A stretch of DNA of 15,051 nt from JAICLL01 sp035252155 (GTDB lineage: Bacteria; Planctomycetota; Planctomycetia; Pirellulales; JAICIG01): contig DATFDL010000267.1 of assembly GCA_035252155.1 (NCBI GenBank), positions 1 to 15,051 on the forward strand. Reading direction: 5' to 3'. Of the stretch, positions 7,832 through 13,797 are shown piece after piece. A model generated the notes under the pieces. That model was given only the letters and a program-made list of their open reading frames with translations. It was not told the origin of the DNA and did no database searches. Every line of letters starts with the position of its first letter. Positions within the stretch are counted from its first letter, which is position 1. The position numbers were made by a program, and so were the translations under genes.

Positions 7832-8353
7832 TTATTCGATGGCCGCGCTGGGTGACGATTCTACCCGAACTTGTACGCCGAGACCGCGCATAAAGCGGAT
7901 GAGGTAATCGAGGTAACCGCGGCCGCTGCTCGATCGGTGCGTCTCGATCGATCCCAAGATCGTGCGCACAATGCCGACCAGGTTGTCGTGACCGGGATGG
8001 GGGTGATCGGCAAAGTACCGTTGCCAATTGGTGCGGATGAGCTCACTTACGAGCTCGGCTTCTTGGCCTTCGTCAATGTGTAACGGTCCCTCGGCATCGA
8101 CCGGCGCCAGCGGCGTGTGCCGGAGCATCTCAATCAGCGCGACTAATCGTTGCTGCACGTCGCGATCGGTGAGTTGGCGGCCGCTGACCGCATCGGCCTG
8201 CAAAATGCCCATCTCCGTCTGCATCAGCGGCATGGTCAGTGCCTCAGTCCGATACTTGTTGCCGTGATAGGCCAAGAGCGTGGGGCTTCTCAACTGTCGC
8301 TGGCGCTCGCGCAGCTTTTCTTTCCTTTTTTGCTTGGCAATGTGCTTCGACAT
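7832..8353 (-). CDS. Conserved hypothetical protein with basic N-terminus
   Basis: The ATG at 8353 is chosen because a perfect AAGGAGGT lies 6 bases upstream (8360-8367). The frame stays open further upstream to 8467, but the translation there is not protein-like. The 173-residue product begins with a strongly basic helix (MSKHIAKQKRKEKLRERQRQ). LRSPTLLAYHGNKYRTEAL follows, then a helical middle, an IRTNWQRYF segment (106-114) and a C-terminal IVRTILGSIETH...RGYLDYLIRFMRGLGV. From memory, planctomycete genomes contain related proteins with the SPTLLAY-G-KY and NW-LF signatures; function is not known. The basic tail could contact nucleic acid or ribosomes (inference). It diverges from the protease gene at 8566. 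Confidence 0.75.
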   Translation of the reverse strand: MSKHIAKQKRKEKLRERQRQLRSPTLLAYHGNKYRTEALTMPLMQTEMGILQADAVSGRQLTDRDVQQRLVALIEMLRHTPLAPVDAEGPLHIDEGQEAELVSELIRTNWQRYFADHPHPGHDNLVGIVRTILGSIETHRSSSGRGYLDYLIRFMRGLGVQVRVESSPSAAIE

Positions 8354-8359
8354 GCCTGG

Positions 8360-8367
8360 ACCTCCTT
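8360..8367 (-). promoter_or_regulatory. Strong Shine-Dalgarno deciding the start at 8353
   Basis: AAGGAGGT on the minus strand, 6 bases before ATG, is an essentially full match to the anti-Shine-Dalgarno sequence. Most other genes in this window lack one. Confidence 0.85.
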
Positions 8368-8565
8368 GCGTGGGGTGAAGATGTTTTCGGACAATCAAAG
8401 CGGGGCTACTCAACGGCTTCGCGACCTTTATTGTGGCGATTCTGTTTTTCTCCGTAAAGAGCGGCAACCTACATGCACCTTGTAGGCGCGCGAACGATCG
8501 GCGATACTTTTGATGGAAACAATGCTAAAGCTCATCCGCTGAATTCCGCAGGGGACGCATTCGAA

Positions 8566-8919
8566 ATGGGATTAACCTTCATTCAGGGCGTCGTCACCGG
8601 GAAAAGGAGGACCAAGGCCACCATCGAGTTCCTTGTCGACAGTGGTGCCGTCTCTACTCTCTTGCCCGAAAAAGACTGGAAGGCGATCGGCCTGAAACCC
8701 AAGCGGCGGATGACGTTCACTTTGGCCGATGGGACAAAAGTGGAGCGTGCGGTTTCCGAATGTCATATCTCATTGCCGCAGGGGGAGGGACATACGCCGG
8801 TCATTCTGGGCCAACGCGGCGACGAACCGCTGCTGGGTGCCGTGACGCTCGGAATCCTCGGCCTGGTGCTCAACCCCTTCCAGCGTTCTCTGGAGCCCAT
8901 GCGGGCGATGCTGGCGTGA
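8566..8919 (+). CDS. Clan AA (retropepsin-like) aspartic protease family protein
   Basis: The 117-residue product begins MGLTFIQG, the usual N-terminus of this small bacterial/archaeal family, so the ATG at 8566 is preferred over the one at 8473; AGGGGAC lies about 10 bases before it. EFLVDSGAVSTLLP (21-34) is the retropepsin active-site signature, with catalytic Asp25 in DSG. TLADGTKVERAVSECHISL, then TPVILGQRGDEPLLGAVTLGILGLVLNPFQRSLEPM, match the second half of the fold, including the hydrophobic-hydrophobic-Gly element. Retropepsins work as homodimers with one Asp from each chain. No membrane anchor or signal is visible, so it is probably cytoplasmic. Physiological substrates for this family are not established. 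It stands alone on its strand and diverges from the gene at 8353. Confidence 0.85.
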   Translation: MGLTFIQGVVTGKRRTKATIEFLVDSGAVSTLLPEKDWKAIGLKPKRRMTFTLADGTKVERAVSECHISLPQGEGHTPVILGQRGDEPLLGAVTLGILGLVLNPFQRSLEPMRAMLA

Positions 8920-8939
8920 CCGGCGGCTCGGGTCAATCC

Positions 8940-9155
8940 ATGCGACGCAAATTACTTATCGTCGTGATTGCGGGCGCCGGCGGCGCGGCGGCGGGGGCGC
9001 TGTTCAGCGCGCTCAGCTTGCAAGTGGTCGGTTCGCTTTCCGACGAGACGAAATGGTTGATCGAGGTCAGCGCCGGGCTCGGAACCTTCGCGGGCGCAGA
9101 ACCTCCGCCTGTCATCAAGCGCGGGCATTACCAACGCCGGACTCGCGCATCTTGA
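8940..9155 (+). CDS. Short membrane-anchored ORF, probably the 5' part of a decayed gene
   Basis: From ATG 8940 this frame gives 71 residues. The first ~25 (MRRKLLIVVIAGAGGAAAGA onward) form a signal peptide or membrane anchor, followed by a plausible segment, LSDETKWLIEVSAGLGTFAGA. The last ~18 residues (EPPPVIKRGHYQRRTRAS) look out of frame. At that point a different frame becomes protein-like and encodes leucine-rich repeat sequence up to 9285. I therefore read this as the N-terminal piece of a gene that has suffered a frame-shifting deletion, rather than an intact small protein. No good Shine-Dalgarno is present. A genuine short membrane protein cannot be excluded. Confidence 0.4.
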   Translation: MRRKLLIVVIAGAGGAAAGALFSALSLQVVGSLSDETKWLIEVSAGLGTFAGAEPPPVIKRGHYQRRTRAS

Positions 9156-9285
9156 GGTTCTGCCCAGCTTAGTATACTTAAACACAGAGAATACAAGCGT
9201 GACGTCGACCGGCATGTCACGACTCAATCAAATCCTCCGGCAGCGGCGCACTGAAACTGACAAAGAGCTTCCAGACTTTCCATGA
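9097..9285 (+). pseudogene. 3' remnant of a leucine-rich-repeat protein gene
   Basis: Reading from 9097 in the frame of 9214, the translation contains QNLRLSSSAGITNAGLAHLE, then VLPSLVYLNTENTSVTSTG and MSRLNQILRQRR, ending in TGA at 9283-9285. The ITNAGLAHL and SVTSTGM steps, spaced about 24 residues apart, match the VTDAGL-type repeats common in planctomycete LRR proteins. No adequate start lies upstream in this frame, and residues before QNLRL are not LRR-like. The fragment has therefore lost its N-terminal part or is frameshifted from the anchor ORF at 8940. Its stop overlaps the ATG of the DUF1501 gene (ATGA at 9282-9285), so any ribosome reading the remnant would end at that start. Confidence 0.65.
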
Positions 9286-10739
9286 TGATGTTGGTTGACG
9301 ATCATCGTTTGCTGGCCCGCAGGGCGTTCCTAGGCCGCGCGGCGGGCGGACTGGGGGCGATCGCCCTGGCCACGTTGCTCGACGCTGCGCATGGCTTGGC
9401 CGCCGACGCCAGCGCGACCGGCGGATTGCCGGGCCTGCCGCACTTTGCGCCGCGGGCAAAACGGGTGATCTACCTGTTTCAATCGGGCGCGCCCTCGCAG
9501 CTCGACCTGTTCGACTACAAGCCGCGGCTGGCCGAGTTGCAAGGCAGTGAACTGCCCGACTCGATCCGCCGCGGCCAACGACTGACCGGCATGACGGCCA
9601 CGCAGGCCAGCTTTCCGGTGGCCGCCAGCAAGTTCAAGTTTGCCCGGCACGGTCAGAGCGGCGCGTGGCTGAGCGAGTTGTTGCCGCACACCGCCCGGAT
9701 GGCCGATCGGCTGACGTTCATCAAGTCGATGCACACCGAGGCCATCAACCACGATCCCGCCGTGACGTTTTTTCAAACGGGCGCTCAACTGGCCGGGCGG
9801 CCCAGCATCGGCGCGTGGTTGGCCTATGGCTTGGGGAGTGAGAATCAGGACTTGCCCGCCTTCGTGGCCATGATCTCGCAGGGCAGCGGCAACCGCAACG
9901 ATCAGCCGCTCTACGACCGGCTGTGGGGCAGCGGCTTTCTGCCGACCAAATATCAGGGCATCAAGTTCCGCTCGACGGGCGACCCGGTGCTGTTTCTCTC
10001 GAACCCGCCCGGCGTCGATGCGGCCACTCGCCGCCGCATGCTCGACGACATCGGGCAACTCAACCGCCTGAAACTTGAGGACAATGCCGATCCGGAGATT
10101 GCCACCCGCATCGCCCAGTATGAGCTGGCGTATCGCATGCAAACGTCGGTGCCGGAACTGACCGATGTTTCGGGCGAGCCCGCGCACGTCTTCGAGCTTT
10201 ATGGCCCCGACTCGCGGCAGCCGGGCACGTTTGCGGCCAACTGCCTGTTGGCTCGCCGGCTGGTCGAGCGCGGCGTGCGGTTCGTGCAACTGTTTCATCG
10301 CGGCTGGGACCAGCACGTCAAGCTGCCCGAACAGATCGTCGGGCAATGCCGCGACACCGATCAGGCGTCGGCGGCCTTGATCGCCGATCTGGAGCAGCGC
10401 GGTCTGCTCGACGATACCTTGGTGGTCTGGGGCGGCGAATTCGGCCGCACGGTCTATTGCCAGGGACGGCTGACCGCCGACGACTACGGCCGCGACCACC
10501 ATCCGCGCTCGTTCACGCTCTGGCTGGCCGGGGCCGGCATCAAGCCGGGGCTAAGTTACGGCGCGACCGACGATTATGGATACAACATTGTCGAAAAGCC
10601 CGTACACGTTCACGACCTGCACGCTACGCTGTTGCACTGTCTGGGCATCGATCACACGCGGCTGACTTACCGCTTTCAAGGGCGCGATCAGCGGCTCACC
10701 GACGTGGCGGGTGAAGTCGTACGGGAGATATTGAGCTGA
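9282..10739 (+). CDS. DUF1501 domain-containing protein, Tat-exported
   Basis: The 485-residue length is typical of the family. The N-terminus LARRAFLGRAAGG (11-23) followed by a hydrophobic stretch is a twin-arginine signal, implying folded, possibly cofactor-loaded, export. Family landmarks are VIYLFQSGAPSQLDLFDYK (63-81), MHTEAINHDPA, FVQLFHRGWDQH, LVVWGGEFGRT (ending at 390), GRDHHP (403-408) and HVHDLHATLLHCLGIDH. The fold resembles the alkaline phosphatase/sulfatase superfamily, and the conserved Asp, His and Glu are plausible metal ligands; activity is not established. Three ATGs occur in tandem (9282-9290); no strong Shine-Dalgarno is seen, but the start overlaps the LRR remnant's stop. 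DUF1501 genes usually follow a PSD1 gene on the same strand; here the nearest PSD1 gene is divergent. The stop is 13 bases from that of the convergent peroxidase gene. Confidence 0.95.
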   Translation: MMMLVDDHRLLARRAFLGRAAGGLGAIALATLLDAAHGLAADASATGGLPGLPHFAPRAKRVIYLFQSGAPSQLDLFDYKPRLAELQGSELPDSIRRGQRLTGMTATQASFPVAASKFKFARHGQSGAWLSELLPHTARMADRLTFIKSMHTEAINHDPAVTFFQTGAQLAGRPSIGAWLAYGLGSENQDLPAFVAMISQGSGNRNDQPLYDRLWGSGFLPTKYQGIKFRSTGDPVLFLSNPPGVDAATRRRMLDDIGQLNRLKLEDNADPEIATRIAQYELAYRMQTSVPELTDVSGEPAHVFELYGPDSRQPGTFAANCLLARRLVERGVRFVQLFHRGWDQHVKLPEQIVGQCRDTDQASAALIADLEQRGLLDDTLVVWGGEFGRTVYCQGRLTADDYGRDHHPRSFTLWLAGAGIKPGLSYGATDDYGYNIVEKPVHVHDLHATLLHCLGIDHTRLTYRFQGRDQRLTDVAGEVVREILS

Positions 10740-10752
10740 AGCCCCAGCCAAG

Positions 10753-11796
10753 TTACGGAAGCTGATTCTTGGCGGGCGGCTTGATTTTTTGCCAGCCTTC
10801 GCCGCTAAGAGCCTTGAGAAACGCCACCAGGTCTTGTTTGTCGGCCTTTGTAAGCTTGAGCGGCTTCATCCGCTGATCGAGCCACTTGTTTTTGATGCCG
10901 CCCTGGTCGTAGTGCTCGACCACTTCTTCGAGCTTTTTGAACCGGCCGTCGTGCATGTAAGGTCCGGTGTGCTCGATCTCACGCAAGGTGGGCGTCTTAA
11001 AGGCGCCCCGCTCTTCGTCGCGTCCGGTGATCAGATATCGCCCGAGATCCGGCTCTTTCTTGTCCATGCCGATGCCGATGTTGGCATACGAGCCGTCGGT
11101 AAAATTAAAGCCGATGTGGCAACTGTCGCAGGCGGCCTTGTTGTAAAAGACGTCCATCCCGCGCGCCTGGGCGGCTGTCATGGCCTGTTTGTCGCCGTCC
11201 TGATAACGGTCAAACGGCGCATTGCCTGACAACACCGTCCGCTCGAACGTGGCAATCGCCTTGGCCACATCGTCGATCGTGAATTTGTCGCTCTCGAAGA
11301 CCTTTTTGAACCGCTTGACATAGCCAGGCACCGCCCGCAGGGCGACCATGCTCGCCTCGTGTGCTTTATCGGCTTCTTTTTCCAAGGTCATTTCGATGGG
11401 ATTGGCGATCGGCCCCTTAGCCTGCTCTTCGAGCGACTCGGCCCGACCGTCCCAGAATTGCAGCGTGCTATAGGCCCGATTGATGACGGTGGGCGCGCTG
11501 CGAGCGCCTTTTTGGCCCTTGATGCCGATCGAAACCGCCTGCCCGTCGGTGAATGCCTTCTCGGGCGAATGGCAGCTCGCGCACGAAACCGATTGATCGC
11601 CCGACAGCCGTTTGTCGAAATACAGCAACCAGCCGAGCTCGGCCTTGTCCTTGCTATAGGGATTGTCTTCGGGCCAGTGCACCTTGGGCAAACCCAGCGG
11701 CGGCTTGGGCGGCTTTTCAGGGAAGTTTTGAGCGCGGGCCACGCCGGCCAACGAAGCCAAGGCGCATGCGAACATCAGAACGCGGATGCGAATCAT
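10753..11796 (-). CDS. Diheme cytochrome c peroxidase (CcpA/MauG family)
   Basis: I choose the ATG at 11796 because the product then starts with a clean signal peptide (MIRIRVLMFACALASLAGVARAQ); an upstream codon at 11883 would add 29 non-signal residues. The mature 347-residue precursor has two c-type heme sites, CASCH (72-76) and CDSCH (223-227). Family motifs include FDKRLSGDQSVSCASCH, SAPTVINRAY, FWDGRAESLEEQ, TPTLREIEHTGPYMHDGRF (Met281 is the likely distal ligand of the C-terminal heme) and EEVVEHYDQGG. Such enzymes reduce hydrogen peroxide in the periplasm with electrons from cytochrome c or, in MauG relatives, oxidise other substrates. No Shine-Dalgarno is visible. It lies downstream of the Cys/His-rich exported protein on the same strand, separated by repeat elements. 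Confidence 0.93.
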   Translation of the reverse strand: MIRIRVLMFACALASLAGVARAQNFPEKPPKPPLGLPKVHWPEDNPYSKDKAELGWLLYFDKRLSGDQSVSCASCHSPEKAFTDGQAVSIGIKGQKGARSAPTVINRAYSTLQFWDGRAESLEEQAKGPIANPIEMTLEKEADKAHEASMVALRAVPGYVKRFKKVFESDKFTIDDVAKAIATFERTVLSGNAPFDRYQDGDKQAMTAAQARGMDVFYNKAACDSCHIGFNFTDGSYANIGIGMDKKEPDLGRYLITGRDEERGAFKTPTLREIEHTGPYMHDGRFKKLEEVVEHYDQGGIKNKWLDQRMKPLKLTKADKQDLVAFLKALSGEGWQKIKPPAKNQLP

Positions 11797-11832
11797 GGTG
11801 TAACTCGAATGATGGTAGCGTAACTCGATGCC

Positions 11833-11864
11833 GTAGGGTGGGACGAGCTTGCGAGTCCCACCTT
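11833..11864 (+). repeat. Solo GTAG-hairpin REP-like unit
   Basis: GTAG (11833-11836) is followed at once by a perfect 8-bp stem, GGTGGGAC (11837-11844) and GTCCCACC (11855-11862), with a 10-base loop and then TT. This has the same GTAG-plus-hairpin layout as the elements at 2316 and 7730 but a different stem. It lies in the leader region of the peroxidase gene, 37 bases upstream of its start. Confidence 0.65.
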
Positions 11865-11920
11865 TCGCGGGCGTTCTACTCACGGGTGGCGACCCGCAAA
11901 CTCATCTTGTCCTAGGCGCT

Positions 11921-12034
11921 GGAGGATGGCCTTCCAGGCCGTCGACAAAAACGAACCGAATAGCTTCTGGGCGGCGAAGAAACGGAATGAATTCCGTTCT
12001 ACGAACCCGGGGACGGCCTGGAAGGCCATCCTCC
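11921..12034. repeat. 114-bp element with perfect 23-bp inverted arms
   Basis: Positions 11921-11943 and 12012-12034 are exact reverse complements over 23 bp. Each arm itself contains a small hairpin, GGCCT-TCC-AGGCC, and starts with GGAG on its outer side. The 68-base centre holds another hairpin, AACGGAAT-GA-ATTCCGTT. The hairpin-within-inverted-pair design parallels the REP-like pairs elsewhere in the window. It begins 8 bases after the stop of the gene at 12043-12600, so it could form a large 3' structure on that transcript, between it and the peroxidase gene. Confidence 0.8.
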
Positions 12035-12042
12035 GAAGCGGT

Positions 12043-12600
12043 TTACTTCTTGGCACTTTTTTGGGCCGTGCCGGTCACATAGATCGCTTTCTGGCCATCG
12101 ACGTCGGTGTACGTGCCGTGCACGCGCACCACATCGGCCATGTGGTTGATCGCCTGTTCGCGAAACGCGGTCATGCCGTCACGACGCGGATTGTGCTCTT
12201 CGTCCATAAGCATGTAGACGGTACCGTCTTCGGTGAGCAGCCCGATCGGCTGGCCGTTGCGGGCGCACTTTTGCCCGCAATCCTTGTGCTTATCGCCGTG
12301 CTTGCCCACTTGCAGATAGCACGAGAGGTCGATGATCTCGCCCACCAGCGAAATGGGCTTGCCATCCACCGGCTTGCCCATGATCGACGACTCCATGGTG
12401 GTCACGCTCCACGGCTCGTCGGTGCTGACCTTTTTGCCGATCTCGGCGGCGGGCTTTGAGTAGGTGCCGGTGGTCGGCTTCGAGAAATCGGGGAAAAGAA
12501 TCCCCTTGCCTTTGGCCGCGGCCAGGGCGGCAACGAGCAACAGCACGACGGCGGACGTCGCGGCGGTTCGGGGGTAACGTCGAATTGGTAAGCGCGTCAT
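12043..12600 (-). CDS. Exported Cys/His-rich protein of unknown function
   Basis: The ATG at 12600 is chosen because AAGGAGA lies 6 bases upstream (12607-12613); a TTG at 12606 would abut that site. The 185-residue product has an N-terminal signal (TAATSAVVLLLVAALAAA, about 12-29). The mature part centres on GEIIDLSCYLQVGKHGDKHKDCGQKC, with Cys94, Cys108 and Cys112 plus His101 and His105, followed by GQPIGLLTEDGTVYMLMDEE and a VHGTYTDVDGQKAIYV beta segment. The Cys/His cluster suggests a metal or disulfide site in a small beta-barrel-like domain. From memory, similar unnamed secreted proteins occur in other phyla. It precedes the cytochrome c peroxidase on the same strand, which hints at a redox or metal role; this is inference. 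Confidence 0.8.
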   Translation of the reverse strand: MTRLPIRRYPRTAATSAVVLLLVAALAAAKGKGILFPDFSKPTTGTYSKPAAEIGKKVSTDEPWSVTTMESSIMGKPVDGKPISLVGEIIDLSCYLQVGKHGDKHKDCGQKCARNGQPIGLLTEDGTVYMLMDEEHNPRRDGMTAFREQAINHMADVVRVHGTYTDVDGQKAIYVTGTAQKSAKK

Positions 12601-12606
12601 GGGCAA

Positions 12607-12613
12607 TCTCCTT
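12607..12613 (-). promoter_or_regulatory. Shine-Dalgarno deciding the start at 12600
   Basis: AAGGAGA on the minus strand, 6 bases before ATG 12600. It rules out the earlier TTG at 12606 as the main start. Confidence 0.75.
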
Positions 12614-12787
12614 CTCGGTGCTAGGGCAACATAGGGAGCGAGTTCCCACGATTCTAGTCTCTGAAAACCCGCTGGGAAGTGGGTTTCAGTTCAGGTTGCG
12701 AAATTGCCGGCATTCCGTTTGTCACTTCGCTCGTTTGATTTTGCAAGGCATCGGCCGGACGAGAGTCCATCACGTCGTTCCCGGTTA

Positions 12788-12865
12788 GTAGCTCCGACAC
12801 TCCGTGGCGGAGATTCGCCGTCGCCGTTGGGCGACTGCCTCGCCGTCACGGAGTGCCGCGGCTAC
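12788..12865. repeat. REP-like inverted pair upstream of the RAYT element
   Basis: This 78-bp element has two inverted arms. The left arm is GTAG plus CTCCG...CGGAG enclosing CA-CTCCG-TG. The right arm, read on the minus strand, also begins GTAG and contains CA-CTCCG-TG. The CTCCG loop is the same as in the 2316 and 7730 elements although the stems differ. It ends 7 bases before the left inverted repeat of the RAYT unit (12872). Confidence 0.7.
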
Positions 12866-12871
12866 CCTGCC

Positions 12872-12900
12872 GGGGCAGAAAAGGTGTCAGGAACCTTTGT
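12872..12900 (-). repeat. Left 29-bp terminal inverted repeat of the RAYT unit
   Basis: Exact reverse complement of 13621-13649. On the minus strand it supplies the codons AAA GGT TCC TGA that end the transposase. The same 25-base core recurs at 14432-14456. Confidence 0.85.
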
Positions 12901-13582
12901 TCTGCGAACTAGTCTCTTTTCTCGGGCAACCGCGCGGGCGAATCGTCGATTCCAAACCGAGACAGCGAATGGCGTGCTCGCTCCAGGACTCACTTCCAAA
13001 AGGACTTCCGCGTTCAACGCACTTTCGTATCGCCGCCAGCTCTGCCTCAGTCTGCGCCGCGTTGACGTGCTCGATCCAGCCCGCTTTGCGCGGCAGGGGC
13101 CACGAGGCGAGCCGCGGTTTTTCGTCCGTCGGCCCGTGTAGCCAGCGGTAAAGGCTCGACCAACGCCAGGCCTCGGCACGACGCACCAGGTTCGCGCGCA
13201 ATGCGTTCCGCTCGACATACCGCGCGACCGTGTAACAGTGGTCATCTTCCTCGACAGGAAATGATTTGAACCTTCCTTGGTAGACGTGCCCGTAGCCGAT
13301 CGAGTGCCGGTGGGCGTGCCAGCGCTGGGTATGGGTCAGGGTTAGCCAAGCGACGAACCGCGAAAGTTCGCCGTCTTCGCGAGGCCAGACCAGCAGGTGC
13401 CAGTGAGTGCGCATCAGGCAATACGCCAAAAGCCGCGTTCCCTCGCGTTCCACCACTTCCGCCAGAATCTTTTCGAACGCGTCGTAGTCCGCGTCATCAT
13501 CGAACAGGTCCATCCGCGCATTCCCACGGTTGAGCACGTGGTACACATATCCGCCCTCTGCCGCTCGGTGTGGTCTTCCCAT
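12887..13582 (-). CDS. REP-associated tyrosine transposase (Y1/IS200-like, RAYT)
   Basis: The 231-residue product is complete. It starts MGRPHRAAEGGYVYHVLNRGN, the usual beta-strand entry of the Y1 transposase fold. The metal-binding HUH motif is H60-W-H62 in CLMRTHWHLLV. GHVYQGRFKSF (99-109) and RYVERNALRANLV (121-133) follow, with Tyr122 the likely catalytic nucleophile. RWSSLYRW and FGSESW (195-200) are typical RAYT landmarks, and the tail is basic (IRPRGCPRK). Such enzymes nick and join single-stranded DNA at REP hairpins and are usually domesticated rather than freely mobile. A short GGAG lies just before the ATG. The gene fits tightly inside the 29-bp inverted repeats, and a frameshifted sister copy lies 1.5 kb away, so it has duplicated recently here. 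Confidence 0.92.
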   Translation of the reverse strand: MGRPHRAAEGGYVYHVLNRGNARMDLFDDDADYDAFEKILAEVVEREGTRLLAYCLMRTHWHLLVWPREDGELSRFVAWLTLTHTQRWHAHRHSIGYGHVYQGRFKSFPVEEDDHCYTVARYVERNALRANLVRRAEAWRWSSLYRWLHGPTDEKPRLASWPLPRKAGWIEHVNAAQTEAELAAIRKCVERGSPFGSESWSEHAIRCLGLESTIRPRGCPRKETSSQNKGS

Positions 13583-13620
13583 AGCTCCGAAAGATACCCG
13601 CTCTCGGTCCTCGCGTCAAT

Positions 13621-13649
13621 ACAAAGGTTCCTGACACCTTTTCTGCCCC
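13621..13649 (+). repeat. Right 29-bp terminal inverted repeat of the RAYT unit
   Basis: Exact reverse complement of 12872-12900, placed about 39 bases upstream of the transposase start. Contains the AAAGGT/ACCTTT hairpin. Confidence 0.85.
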
Positions 13650-13797
13650 CACGTACTTTGCGTTTTCGAGGCATAGGCCGGACAAGTAAATGGATGACTA
13701 GGAGACCGAATTGCGATGCGCGACATGGCACGTTGCTCTTGAGGAAACCACTGTTCACGAAGAATTGGTTAGTGGCACCTTTGATTCCCCGCCCCGA

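Larger units (their letters stand above)
12872..13649. mobile_element. RAYT transposon-like unit bounded by 29-bp perfect inverted repeats
   Basis: Positions 12872-12900 and 13621-13649 are exact reverse complements over 29 bp. Each end contains its own hairpin, AAAGGT-TCCTGAC-ACCTTT. Inside lies one transposase gene on the minus strand. The left repeat overlaps the gene's 3' end and supplies its last codons and stop. Homology with the second copy begins at 12876 (14432 in the copy), within the left repeat, which supports this as the boundary of the mobile unit. No clear short target duplication was seen at the outer edges. Confidence 0.8.

Noticed and set aside
9096..9163. 10-bp perfect inverted repeat (GCAGAACCTC / GAGGTTCTGC)
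   Set aside because: Both arms fall in the LRR remnant, where CTC and GAG codons recur; no second copy or GTAG-type flank, so chance is the simpler explanation.
9330..10502. 390-residue open frame antisense to the DUF1501 gene
   Set aside because: Same shadow pattern; the sense strand carries clear DUF1501 motifs throughout.
12661..12689. Hairpin CTGAAAACCC / GGGTTTCAG upstream of the 12600 gene
   Set aside because: Stem has a bulge and there is no T-run or conserved context; too weak to call a regulatory element.
13414..13758. 114-residue minus-strand frame overlapping the RAYT start
   Set aside because: It reads the transposase in a wrong frame and crosses the inverted repeat; no own features.
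4409..13778. Shared GTTAGTGGCAC string near 4409 and 13768
   Set aside because: An 11-base match at two unrelated places without any extension; expected at low rate by chance.
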